From assembly GCF_018614135.1 (NCBI RefSeq), contig NZ_JAGGOW010000009.1:27456-91455 (forward strand): a stretch of DNA of 64,000 nucleotides, written 5' to 3'. The notes beneath the pieces are model-generated. The model saw only the letters and a list, made by a program, of their open reading frames with translations, made no database searches and was not told the DNA's origin. This document shows, one piece after another, positions 17,672-27,057 of the stretch (positions are counted from its first letter, which is position 1; each line of letters begins with the position of its first letter). Origin of the DNA: Streptomyces sp. ISL-66. Lineage in GTDB: Bacteria > Actinomycetota > Actinomycetes > Streptomycetales > Streptomycetaceae. A program made the translations under genes and the position numbers.

Positions 17672-18631
17672 ATGAACCAGAACACACCCCTCCCCCTCGC
17701 CCACCTCACCGGTACGCGCCCCCGCGTGCTCTCCCTGGCCCAGCTCCGCGAGCACGGCGTCTCCGCCGCCGACGCCGCCGAGCGGGACTGGCAGCAGGTC
17801 CTGCCCGGCGTGTTCCTGCTCCACTCCGGACCCGCGACGAGCGAGGAGCGGCTGCACGCGGCGCTGCTCTACGCGGGGCGCCGCGGCGACGAGGTCATGA
17901 TCACCGGGCTCGCCGCCCTCGCGCTGTACCGGTTCTCCTGCACCGCCACCCTGCCCGGCGTCCCGCAGATCGACGTCCTCGTGCCGAACACCCGCCGGCT
18001 GCGCTCCGCCGGGCAGGTCCGCATCGTGCGGGCGCACACCCCGCCCCGGCCGATGGAGGTCACCGGCCTCCCCGTCGCGCCCGTGGCCCGCGCCGTCGCC
18101 GACGCCGTCGCCCACCTCTCCGACGCGGGCACGGTCCGCCGGCTGCTCAGCGAGGCCGTGCGCGGCGGGCACTGCGAACCGGCCGCCGTGGTGCGGGAGC
18201 TGACGGTGGCCCGGCTGCTGAACCGGCCGCACGTGGTCGACGCCGTGGAATCACTGCTCGCGGAGGGCCGGGCCATCGCCGAGGACCGGCTGTACCAGCT
18301 CGTACGGGGCTTCGAGCTCCCCGAGCCGGTCTGGAACGTGGACCTGCGGCTGCCCGGCGGCCCGCACCTCGGCGGGGTGGACGCGTACTGGCCCGAGCAC
18401 GCGGTCGCCGTGGAGATCGACACCCGGGCCCCGCGCCAGGGCGAGGACGAGCAGTGGTCGGAGTCGGTCCGCAAGCGGGAGACGCTGGAGCGGTGCGGGG
18501 TGACCGTCCTGCACATCACCCCGCGCAAGCTCCGCGACTGGCCCGAGCAGCAGGCGGCGGTCGTACGGACCGCCCTGACGGCGTCCGACGACCGCGACCC
18601 CGCCGCCTACCTCGTCGTCCTGCCCAGGTGA
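17672..18631 (+). CDS. Predicted PD-(D/E)XK nuclease-fold protein with AbiEi-like N-terminus
   Basis: A 319-residue protein of unproven function. The N-terminal part (RVLSLAQLREHGVSAADA ... LPGVFLLHSGP) resembles the winged-helix domain of AbiEi-type antitoxins. The C-terminal part resembles DUF559/Vsr-like restriction folds: LGGVDAYWPEHAVAVEID supplies Asp and Glu-x-Asp, followed by RKRETLERCGVTVLHIT. Such proteins are common singletons in actinomycete genomes, and no toxin partner is encoded next to it. It might be a nuclease or a degenerate antitoxin. ATG 17672 is the first good start; GAGGGAATC lies upstream. Confidence 0.7.
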   Translation: MNQNTPLPLAHLTGTRPRVLSLAQLREHGVSAADAAERDWQQVLPGVFLLHSGPATSEERLHAALLYAGRRGDEVMITGLAALALYRFSCTATLPGVPQIDVLVPNTRRLRSAGQVRIVRAHTPPRPMEVTGLPVAPVARAVADAVAHLSDAGTVRRLLSEAVRGGHCEPAAVVRELTVARLLNRPHVVDAVESLLAEGRAIAEDRLYQLVRGFELPEPVWNVDLRLPGGPHLGGVDAYWPEHAVAVEIDTRAPRQGEDEQWSESVRKRETLERCGVTVLHITPRKLRDWPEQQAAVVRTALTASDDRDPAAYLVVLPR

Positions 18632-18962
18632 GCCCGGGCGCTCCACGGCAGTCGCCTCGCGCCTCTACGCGCGCACGCGCGTGCGCTGAGCATCCCGAAG
18701 TTGTCACACCCGATCCGGGACGGAGCCGCGCCCCACCTCTGACGGACGGTCGGGAAGTCTACAAATCCATCTTTCAACCGGCAGGTTCGTACCGTTCCAC
18801 CCCGGTACGGTCCTACTGGCGCATCTCTGGCACTGGCGGGAGTCCGCCACGGCAGGTCTCGGTCAGTGACAACTCTCCCCAAAGAGCTGTCACGTAAGCG
18901 AGGCTGACCGGTCATCCGGCACCGAAATCCGGACCGTATCTTTCACTTAGCCAGGGATGCTG
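18632..18962. promoter_or_regulatory. Upstream region of the S8 protease gene
   Basis: No gene is seen in these 331 bases. Two dyads stand out: TGACAACTCT/AGAGCTGTCA at 18867-18892 (10-bp stem, one mismatch, 6-nt loop), and a shorter GTACCG/CGGTAC pair near 18788-18811. They lie in the likely promoter zone of the protease gene and could be operators or a leader hairpin. No regulator can be named. Confidence 0.45.
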
Positions 18963-21900
18963 ATGACCCTCGACTCCCCCGCTCGTCCCTCACAAGGCGG
19001 CATACCCGCGTCCCGCCGCGCCGTGCGCGTCGCGGCCGCGGCCGGTCTGGTGGTCGCCCTCGCGGCCACCGGCGCCATGCCCGTCTTCGCGGCGACCGGC
19101 ACCGACAACCCCACGGCCAACCCGGCGGTCAAGTCGGCAGACCAGAAGCTCGGTTCGGCCGACGTAGAGCTGCTGCAGGAAGCCAAGACCAAGGGTGACA
19201 AGACCGTCACCGTCATGGTCGCCACCGCTCCCGGCGAGACCCAGCAGGTGGCCAAGCAGCTCGACGGCGTCCAGGGCGCCTCGGTGGGCCAGACGTACGA
19301 CAAGCTCGGCTACGTACGCGCCACCCTGCCGACCGACAAGGCGGAGGCCGCGCTGAAGGCGGCCGCCAAGCTGTCCTCGGTGCACGGCATCGACCTGCGG
19401 CACGAGATCCAGCTCCCGGACCCCCGTCCGGACGCGGACCGCGAGAGCGGCACCGTCAAGAAGACCTCCGCCGAGACCTATCCCGGGCCGGACAAGAACA
19501 CCCCCGCGAAGAACCCGTACAACCCGTCCTTCGAGACCGGTGCGCTGGACTTCCTCAAGGAGAACCCGAAGGCCGACGGCCGCGGCGTGACCATCGGCGT
19601 CCTGGACTCGGGCGTCGACGTCGGCCACCCCGCGCTCCAGAAGACCACCACGGGCGAGCGCAAGATCGTCGACTGGGTCACCGCGACCGACCCGCTCGCC
19701 GACGCCGACGCCACCTGGCGCGCCCAGATCACCCCGGTGGCCGGCGGCGGGTTCACCGCGGGCGGCGCGAGCTGGAAGGCCCCGGAGGGCTCCTACCAGT
19801 GGAGCCGCTTCACCGAGTCGATCACCGCCAACGGTGACATGAAGGGCGACGTCAACCGGGACGGGGACACCACCGACCGGTTCGGCCTGCTCTACGACCC
19901 GGTCGCCGGGACGGTCCGCGTCGACACCGACCAGGACAACGACTTCACGAACAACGAGCCGATGAAGCCGTACAAGGACGGCTACCAGATCGGCTACTTC
20001 GGCACGGACGACCCGGCGACCGAGGTCGCCGAGCGGATCCCGTTCGTGATCGAGATCCGCAAGGACGTCCCGATGGACCCGCTGGGCGGTGACTGGGTCG
20101 GCAAGAAGGCCGACTTCGTCAACGTCGGCATCATCGAGTCCGAGCACGGCACGCACGTCGCGGGCATCACCGCCGCCAACGGCCTGTTCGGCGGCGCGAT
20201 GAACGGCGAGGCGCCCGGCGCCAAGATCGTCTCCTCGCGCGCCTGCTCCTGGTCCGGCGGCTGCACCAACATCGCGCTGACCGAGGGCATGATCGACCTC
20301 GTGGTCAACCGCGGCGTGGACATCGTCAACATGTCGATCGGTGGCCTGCCGGCGCTGAACGACGGCAACAACGCGCGCTCCGAGCTCTACAAGAACCTCA
20401 TCGACACCTACGGTGTCCAGCTCGTCATCTCGGCGGGCAACGAGGGCCCCGGAATCAACACCATCGGCGACCCCGGTCTCGCCGACAAGGTCGTCTCCGT
20501 GGGCGCGGCGGTCTCCAAGGAGACCTGGGCGGCCAACTACGGCTCCGGCGTGACGAAGAAGTACAACATGTTCCCCTTCTCCTCGCGCGGTCCGCGTGAG
20601 GACGGCGGCTTCACGCCGACGATCACCGCCCCCGGCGCGTCGATCAACTCCATCCAGACCTGGCTGCCCGGCGCACCGGTGAAGGAGGCCGGATACACCC
20701 TGCCGGCCGGTTACGGCATGCTCCAGGGCACCTCGATGTCCTCGCCGCAGGCGGCGGGCGCCAGCGCCCTGCTGATCTCGGCCGCCAAGCAGCAGCACAT
20801 CGCCCTCACCCCGGCGAGCCTGCGCATCGCGCTCACCAGCAGCGCGAAGAAGATCGACGACGTCCCGGCGCACGCCCAGGGCGCGGGCCTGATCAACATT
20901 CCCGGCGCGTGGGAGTCCATCCAGCGCGGCGCGAAGGCCAACGAGTTCACCGTCAAGGCGCCGGTCGACACCGCGATCGACCAGTTCCTGAAGACCCCGG
21001 GCTTCGGCACCGGCGTCTACGACCGCGAGGGCGGCCTGAAGGTCGGCCAGAAGAAGGTCTACGACGTCGTCGTCACCCGCACCACCGGCGTCAAGTACGG
21101 CACCCGGCACGACCTGAGCTGGCGCAACAACGACGGCACCTTCAAGGTCATCGGCGGCTACGACTACGTCACCCTGCCGCTGAACAAGCCCGTCACCATC
21201 AAGGTCGAGGCCAAGGCCACGTCGGCCGGCGTGCACAGCGGCATCCTGCAGCTGGACGACGAGACCACCGAGGGCATCGACAAGCAGATCCTCTCCACGG
21301 TCGTCGTCTCCGCCCCGCTGGCGAAGCCCTCGTTCAGCTACTCGGACACCTCCTCCGTGCAGCGCAACAGCCACAAGTCGTACTTCGTCACCGTCCCGGC
21401 GGGCGCCAAGACCCTCGAGGTCGCCCTCGGCGGTCTGAAGCCGGGCAGCCAGACCCGCTTCATCTCGATCCACCCGTACGGCGTGGGCGTCGAGGACAGC
21501 GCGACGACGCAGTGCTACCCGAACTACGACAACCCGGCGAACCTGTGCCGCCCCGACCTGCGTTCGTACCCGAACCCGCAGCCGGGCGTCTGGGAGATCG
21601 AGGTCGAGTCGCGCCGTACGTCGCCGCTGCTCGACAACCCGTTCACGCTGGACGTCTCCGTGCTCGGCGCGGTCTTCGACCCCGCGGTCAAGGTCCTGCC
21701 CGAGGTCAAGCAGGGCACCCCGGCGCCGGTCCAGTGGACCGTCAAGAACGACGGCGCCGCCATCTCCGGCAAGCTGCAGGGCGGCGCGCTCGGCTCCGCG
21801 AAGGTCGCCAAGCCGACCATCGCCGCCGGTGAGACCCAGACCACCGAGGTCACCATCGGCGAGGGCGTCTCCCGCCTCGACATCGCGATCGGCAAGGTCT

Positions 21901-22292
21901 CCGACGCCGCAGCCGACCTCGACCTCGACATCTACAAGGACGGCGTCAAGGTCGGCTCCTCCGCCGACGGCGACTCCGACGAGGCCGTGAGCCTCGTCAA
22001 CCCGGCCGCGGGCACCTACAGCATCCAGGTGTTCGGCTACGCGATCCCGTCCGGGTCCACCACGTACGACTACCGCGACGTCTACTACTCGGCCGCCCTG
22101 GGCACCGTCCAGGTCGACGAGTCCGCCGCGGTCAACCTCGCCAACGGCGCCTCGGCGTCCGTCTCCGCGAACGTGCTGGTCAACAGCGCAGCCCCGGAGG
22201 GCCGCCAGTTCTTCGGCGAGGTCAAGCTGCTCAACGCCCGCGGCACCGCCGCCGGCACCGGCAGCGTGCAGATCGAGAAGGTCCTCCCGTAG
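18963..22292 (+). CDS. Secreted S8 (subtilisin-like) serine peptidase
   Basis: A large (1109 residues) exported protease. A signal peptide (RRAVRVAAAAGLVVALAAT...PVFA) is followed by a propeptide and the S8 catalytic domain: Asp in GVLDSGVDVGHP (about residue 214), His in ESEHGTHVAGI (about 396), oxyanion Asn in SAGNEGPG, and Ser in GTSMSSPQAAG (about 590). The gap of roughly 180 residues between Asp and His is far longer than in simple subtilisins and recalls tripeptidyl-peptidase II-like enzymes. The C-terminal ~400 residues look like beta-rich domains, including a pre-peptidase-like fold near the end. I prefer ATG 18963 (AGGG 6 bases upstream); ATG 18957 is adjacent to that site. A hairpin terminator follows. 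Confidence 0.9.
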   Translation: MTLDSPARPSQGGIPASRRAVRVAAAAGLVVALAATGAMPVFAATGTDNPTANPAVKSADQKLGSADVELLQEAKTKGDKTVTVMVATAPGETQQVAKQLDGVQGASVGQTYDKLGYVRATLPTDKAEAALKAAAKLSSVHGIDLRHEIQLPDPRPDADRESGTVKKTSAETYPGPDKNTPAKNPYNPSFETGALDFLKENPKADGRGVTIGVLDSGVDVGHPALQKTTTGERKIVDWVTATDPLADADATWRAQITPVAGGGFTAGGASWKAPEGSYQWSRFTESITANGDMKGDVNRDGDTTDRFGLLYDPVAGTVRVDTDQDNDFTNNEPMKPYKDGYQIGYFGTDDPATEVAERIPFVIEIRKDVPMDPLGGDWVGKKADFVNVGIIESEHGTHVAGITAANGLFGGAMNGEAPGAKIVSSRACSWSGGCTNIALTEGMIDLVVNRGVDIVNMSIGGLPALNDGNNARSELYKNLIDTYGVQLVISAGNEGPGINTIGDPGLADKVVSVGAAVSKETWAANYGSGVTKKYNMFPFSSRGPREDGGFTPTITAPGASINSIQTWLPGAPVKEAGYTLPAGYGMLQGTSMSSPQAAGASALLISAAKQQHIALTPASLRIALTSSAKKIDDVPAHAQGAGLINIPGAWESIQRGAKANEFTVKAPVDTAIDQFLKTPGFGTGVYDREGGLKVGQKKVYDVVVTRTTGVKYGTRHDLSWRNNDGTFKVIGGYDYVTLPLNKPVTIKVEAKATSAGVHSGILQLDDETTEGIDKQILSTVVVSAPLAKPSFSYSDTSSVQRNSHKSYFVTVPAGAKTLEVALGGLKPGSQTRFISIHPYGVGVEDSATTQCYPNYDNPANLCRPDLRSYPNPQPGVWEIEVESRRTSPLLDNPFTLDVSVLGAVFDPAVKVLPEVKQGTPAPVQWTVKNDGAAISGKLQGGALGSAKVAKPTIAAGETQTTEVTIGEGVSRLDIAIGKVSDAAADLDLDIYKDGVKVGSSADGDSDEAVSLVNPAAGTYSIQVFGYAIPSGSTTYDYRDVYYSAALGTVQVDESAAVNLANGASASVSANVLVNSAAPEGRQFFGEVKLLNARGTAAGTGSVQIEKVLP

Positions 22293-22329
22293 CGGAGGCC
22301 GGCTGATCGCATGACGAGCGCATGACGGA

Positions 22330-22362
22330 GGGGCGGGCACCCGATCACCGGGTACCCGCCCC
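22330..22362 (+). terminator. Terminator after the S8 protease
   Basis: A 14-bp stem with one mismatch (GGGGCGGGCACCCG against CGGGTACCCGCCCC), 5-nt loop, then CTTCGG. It starts 37 bases beyond the stop. Confidence 0.75.
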
Positions 22363-22450
22363 TTCGGCTTGCTCCGTACGGCCGCGAGCAGGCAGAACGA
22401 GCGCTCAGAGGGGTTGCGACGCGGCCGTCATGCGGCCCTCACGGAGCTGA

Positions 22451-23632
<1,182 letters not shown>

Positions 23633-23650
23633 TCCAGATCACGCACACCA

Positions 23651-23685
23651 CCGAGGGGCGGCACCGTGACGGTACCGCCCCTCGG
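23651..23685. terminator. Bidirectional terminator between asd and the toxin gene
   Basis: A stem of about 15 bp with one mismatch (CCGAGGGGCGG pairing with CCGCCCCTCGG, extended inward) lies in the 64-base gap between convergent asd and the mazF-like gene. Confidence 0.75.
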
Positions 23686-23696
23686 GTGTGTCTCGT

Positions 23697-24044
23697 CTAG
23701 AGCGCCAGGTGGCGCCGCAGAGCCGCGTCGATCTCCGCCATGCGCTGACGGGGGACCACGCCGACGCGCTGCAGGAAGCGCTCGGACGCCATGGCCCTCA
23801 CCTGCTCGCACTGCACCTTGGAATCCTTTACGAGCCCGCACTCGGCGGCAGCCAGGAGCACCTGGAACGGGTAGACCCGGGAGGTGTTCGACGTGAGCGG
23901 CACGACCGTGATGACACCACGTCCCATCCGCGCGACGGCCACGTTGGCGCCATCGTTCGACACGATGACGGAAGGACGCGCCTTGTTCGCCTCGCTTCCG
24001 CGAACCGGCTCGTAGTCGACCAGGTAGATGTCACCGCGCTTCAT
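23697..24044 (-). CDS. mazF: MazF/PemK-type endoribonuclease toxin
   Basis: A 115-residue protein of the MazF/PemK/CcdB fold. The start MKRGDIYLVDYEPVRGSE, the strand ARPSVIVSND, VVPLTSNT and the helix QVRAMASERF match the family of sequence-specific mRNA interferases. It is encoded downstream of, and overlaps by 14 bases, a ribbon-helix-helix antitoxin, the classical antitoxin-first order. The likely role is growth control under stress. Cleavage specificity cannot be inferred. The complete pair is in the core chromosome, with no mobile element in sight. Confidence 0.9.
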   Translation of the reverse strand: MKRGDIYLVDYEPVRGSEANKARPSVIVSNDGANVAVARMGRGVITVVPLTSNTSRVYPFQVLLAAAECGLVKDSKVQCEQVRAMASERFLQRVGVVPRQRMAEIDAALRRHLAL

Positions 24045-24261
24045 CGGTCAGCCCATCGCCCGAGAACTGGTTCCAGAACGCGGCGTCCTCGCTCGCTTCC
24101 CACTCGGCGAAGGCAGCCTCGTAGTCAGCCTCCAACTGCGACGCCCGCAGTCTTTCGATCGCAGCGTGTATCACCGCTGACCGTGAGTTCGCTGCTGTCG
24201 CGGCAGCGTACTCATCGACGAACTCGACATCCTCCTGAGGCAGGCTCACGCTAATCTTCAT
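24031..24261 (-). CDS. Ribbon-helix-helix antitoxin, MazE-like
   Basis: A 76-residue protein. The N-terminal MKISVSLPQEDVEFVDEYA and NSRSAVIHAAIERLR form a ribbon-helix-helix DNA-binding domain. The acidic C-terminal tail (EADYEAAFAEWEASEDAAFW) is the expected toxin-binding segment. It should neutralise the toxin encoded immediately downstream and autorepress the pair. The 14-base overlap implies translational coupling. Base composition is slightly less biased than its neighbours. Confidence 0.88.
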   Translation of the reverse strand: MKISVSLPQEDVEFVDEYAAATAANSRSAVIHAAIERLRASQLEADYEAAFAEWEASEDAAFWNQFSGDGLTDEAR

Positions 24262-24410
24262 ACCCTGATGCTACCGAAGTAGGACAACCTCCGCTACCTC
24301 AGTGTCAAGCTTGGCGGCCCGGGCATGTTCGCCCGTGGATTACTCCGGCGCGGTGACACGGCCCGCGTGGAAGGATGGGCCGGAACGTCACCATCGAAGG
24401 AGATGAACGC

Positions 24411-26987
24411 GTGCCAGGCACGAATCTGACCCGTGAAGAGGCTCAGCAGCGCGCAAAGCTGCTCAGTGTGGACTCGTACGAGATCGAGCTCGATCTCAGC
24501 GGAGCGCAGGAGGGCGGTACGTACCCCTCCGTGACCACCGTGCGCTTCCAGTCCGCCGAGGCCGGCGCCGAGACCTTCATCGACCTGGTCGCGCCGGCCG
24601 TGCACGAGGTCGTCCTCAACGGCAAGGCCCTGGACGTGGCCGCCGTCTTCCGGGATTCCCGGATCACGCTCGGCCACCTCGCCGCCGGGGCCAACGAGCT
24701 CCGCGTGGTCGCCGACTGCGCGTACACCAACACCGGTGAGGGTCTGCACCGCTTCGTCGACCCGGTCGACGAGCAGGCGTACCTGTACACCCAGTTCGAG
24801 GTCCCGGACGCGCGTCGCGTCTTCGCGAGCTTCGAGCAGCCCGACCTGAAGGCGACGTTCCGGTTCACCGTGACCGCCCCCGAGGGCTGGACGGTCATCT
24901 CGAACTCCCCGACGCCGAAGGCCCCGGCCGACAACGTCTGGCGCTTCGAGCCCACCCCGCGCATCTCCACGTACATCACGGCCCTGATCGTCGGCCCGTA
25001 CCACGCGGTGCACAGCTCCTACGAGGGCCCGGACGGGCAGTCCGTCCCGCTCGGCATCTACTGCCGGCCCTCGCTCGCCGAGTTCCTCGACGCCGACGCG
25101 ATCTTCGACGTGACCCGGCAGGGCTTCACCTGGTTCCAGGAGAAGTTCGCGTACGACTACCCCTTCGCGAAGTACGACCAGCTCTTCGTGCCGGAGTTCA
25201 ACGCGGGCGCGATGGAGAACGCGGGCGCGGTCACCATCCGCGACCAGTACGTCTTCCGCTCGAAGGTGACGGACGCGGCGTACGAGACGCGCGCCGAGAC
25301 GATCCTGCACGAGCTCGCGCACATGTGGTTCGGCGACCTGGTCACCATGGAGTGGTGGAACGACCTGTGGCTGAACGAGTCGTTCGCGACGTACACCTCG
25401 ATCGCCTGCCAGGCGTACGCGGAGGGCTCGAAGTGGCCGCACGCGTGGACGTCCTTCGCCAACTCCATGAAGACCTGGGCGTACCGGCAGGACCAGCTGC
25501 CGTCCACGCACCCGATCATGGCCGACATCCGTGACCTGGACGACGTCCTCGTCAACTTCGACGGCATCACGTACGCCAAGGGCGCCTCGGTGCTCAAGCA
25601 GCTCGTGGCCTACGTCGGCCAGGACGCCTTCTTCAAGGGCGTGCAGGCGTACTTCAAGGCGCACGCCTTCGGGAACACCCGCCTGTCCGATCTGCTGGGC
25701 GCCCTGGAGGAGACCTCCGGACGCGACCTGACCGCCTGGTCGAAGGCGTGGCTGGAGACGGCCGGCATCAACATCCTGCGCCCGGAGATCGAGACCGACG
25801 CCTCCGGCGCGATCACGGCCTTCGCCGTCCGCCAGGAGGCCCCCGCGCTGCCGGCGGGCGCCAAGGGCGAGCCCGTCCTGCGTCCGCACCGCATCGCGGT
25901 CGGCCTGTACGACCTGGCCGACGGCAAGCTGGTGCGCACCGACCGGATCGAGCTGGACATCGACGGCGGCCTGACGGCCGTCCCGGAGCTCGTGGGCCGC
26001 GCCCGACCGGCCGTCGTGCTGCTCAACGACGACGACCTGTCGTACGCCAAGGTCCGCCTCGACGAGGTGTCGCTCGCCAACGTCACCGCGCACCTGGGCG
26101 ACTTCACCGCATCGCTGCCGCGCGCGCTGTGCTGGGCCTCGGCCTGGGACATGACCCGCGACGGCGAGCTGGCCGCCCGCGACTACCTCGCCCTCGTCCT
26201 CTCGGGCATCGGCAAGGAGTCGGACATCGGCGTCGTCCAGTCGCTGCACCGCCAGGTGAAGCTGGCCGTCGACCTGTACGCCGACCCGGCGTGGCGCCAG
26301 CAGGGCCTGGCCACCTGGACGGAGGCCGCGCTGGAGCACCTGCGCGCGGCCGCGCCGGGCAGTGACCACCAGCTGGCGTGGGCCCGTGCCTTCGCGGCGA
26401 CGGCGCGCACCGAGGAGCAGCTGACGTACCTGTCCGCGCTGCTGGACGGCTCGCAGGAGATCAAGGGCCTGGCCGTCGACACCGAGCTGCGGTGGGCGTT
26501 CCTGGAGCGCCTGGTCGCCACGGGCGTCGCCGGCGAGCCGGCCATCGCGGCCGAACTGGAGCGGGACAAGACGGCGGCGGGCGAGCGCCACGCGGCGACC
26601 GCCCGCGCGGCGCGTCCCACGGCCGAGGCCAAGGCCGAGGCGTGGGCCTCGGTCGTCGAGGGCGACGCGCTCCCGAACGCGGTGCAGGAGGCCGTGATCG
26701 GCGGCTTCGTCCAGAGCGACCAGAGGGAACTGCTCGCCCCCTACACCGCGAAGTACTTCGCGGCGGTCAAGGAGGTCTGGGACACCCGTAGCCACGAGAT
26801 CGCCCAGCAGATCGCGGTGGGCCTCTACCCGTCCCTCCAGGTCTCCCCGGAGACCCTCGCGGCGACGGACGCCTGGCTGGCCTCGGCCGAGCCGAACGCG
26901 GCCCTGCGCCGCCTGGTCTCGGAGTCCCGCGCGGGCGTCGAGCGCGCGTTGAAGGCCCAGGCCGCCGACGCCGCAGCGGCTTCCTGA
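24411..26987 (+). CDS. pepN: Aminopeptidase N (M1 family), copy 2
   Basis: An 858-residue zinc aminopeptidase with FNAGAMENAG and HELAHMWFGDLV, followed by the third ligand in LNESF, plus a complete C-terminal helical domain. It is a full-length paralogue of the product of 14922-17486, with differences spread along the whole chain. Both should be cytoplasmic peptide-trimming enzymes with overlapping or complementary specificity. Start GTG 24411 follows GAAGGAG by about 8 bases; the ATG at 24403 is out of frame. Confidence 0.93.
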   Translation: MPGTNLTREEAQQRAKLLSVDSYEIELDLSGAQEGGTYPSVTTVRFQSAEAGAETFIDLVAPAVHEVVLNGKALDVAAVFRDSRITLGHLAAGANELRVVADCAYTNTGEGLHRFVDPVDEQAYLYTQFEVPDARRVFASFEQPDLKATFRFTVTAPEGWTVISNSPTPKAPADNVWRFEPTPRISTYITALIVGPYHAVHSSYEGPDGQSVPLGIYCRPSLAEFLDADAIFDVTRQGFTWFQEKFAYDYPFAKYDQLFVPEFNAGAMENAGAVTIRDQYVFRSKVTDAAYETRAETILHELAHMWFGDLVTMEWWNDLWLNESFATYTSIACQAYAEGSKWPHAWTSFANSMKTWAYRQDQLPSTHPIMADIRDLDDVLVNFDGITYAKGASVLKQLVAYVGQDAFFKGVQAYFKAHAFGNTRLSDLLGALEETSGRDLTAWSKAWLETAGINILRPEIETDASGAITAFAVRQEAPALPAGAKGEPVLRPHRIAVGLYDLADGKLVRTDRIELDIDGGLTAVPELVGRARPAVVLLNDDDLSYAKVRLDEVSLANVTAHLGDFTASLPRALCWASAWDMTRDGELAARDYLALVLSGIGKESDIGVVQSLHRQVKLAVDLYADPAWRQQGLATWTEAALEHLRAAAPGSDHQLAWARAFAATARTEEQLTYLSALLDGSQEIKGLAVDTELRWAFLERLVATGVAGEPAIAAELERDKTAAGERHAATARAARPTAEAKAEAWASVVEGDALPNAVQEAVIGGFVQSDQRELLAPYTAKYFAAVKEVWDTRSHEIAQQIAVGLYPSLQVSPETLAATDAWLASAEPNAALRRLVSESRAGVERALKAQAADAAAAS

Positions 26988-27004
26988 CGCCTCGGATACG
27001 CGTG

Positions 27005-27044
27005 GGGGCGCCCCCGGTGCGCATCGCACCCGGGGCGCCCCTTT
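27005..27044. terminator. Bidirectional terminator after pepN copy 2
   Basis: A 16-bp stem with a single C-C mismatch (GGGGCGCCCC-GGTGCG and its complement), 3-4 nt loop, then TTTT at 27042-27045 region. It lies between pepN and the convergent endonuclease/phosphatase gene. Confidence 0.8.
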
Positions 27045-27057
27045 TCCCGTACGGGTG

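Noticed and set aside
18834..18843. AdpA site (TGGCGGGAGT) upstream of the S8 protease
   Set aside because: One mismatch to a loose 10-base consensus is expected often by chance in this base composition.
18990..22340. 1116-codon frame opposite the S8 protease gene
   Set aside because: Antisense shadow; Val/Asp/Arg/Gly-rich composition with no domain, while the plus strand has the complete Asp-His-Ser protease.
24294..27029. 911-codon frame opposite pepN copy 2
   Set aside because: Antisense shadow of pepN, for the same reasons as for the first copy.
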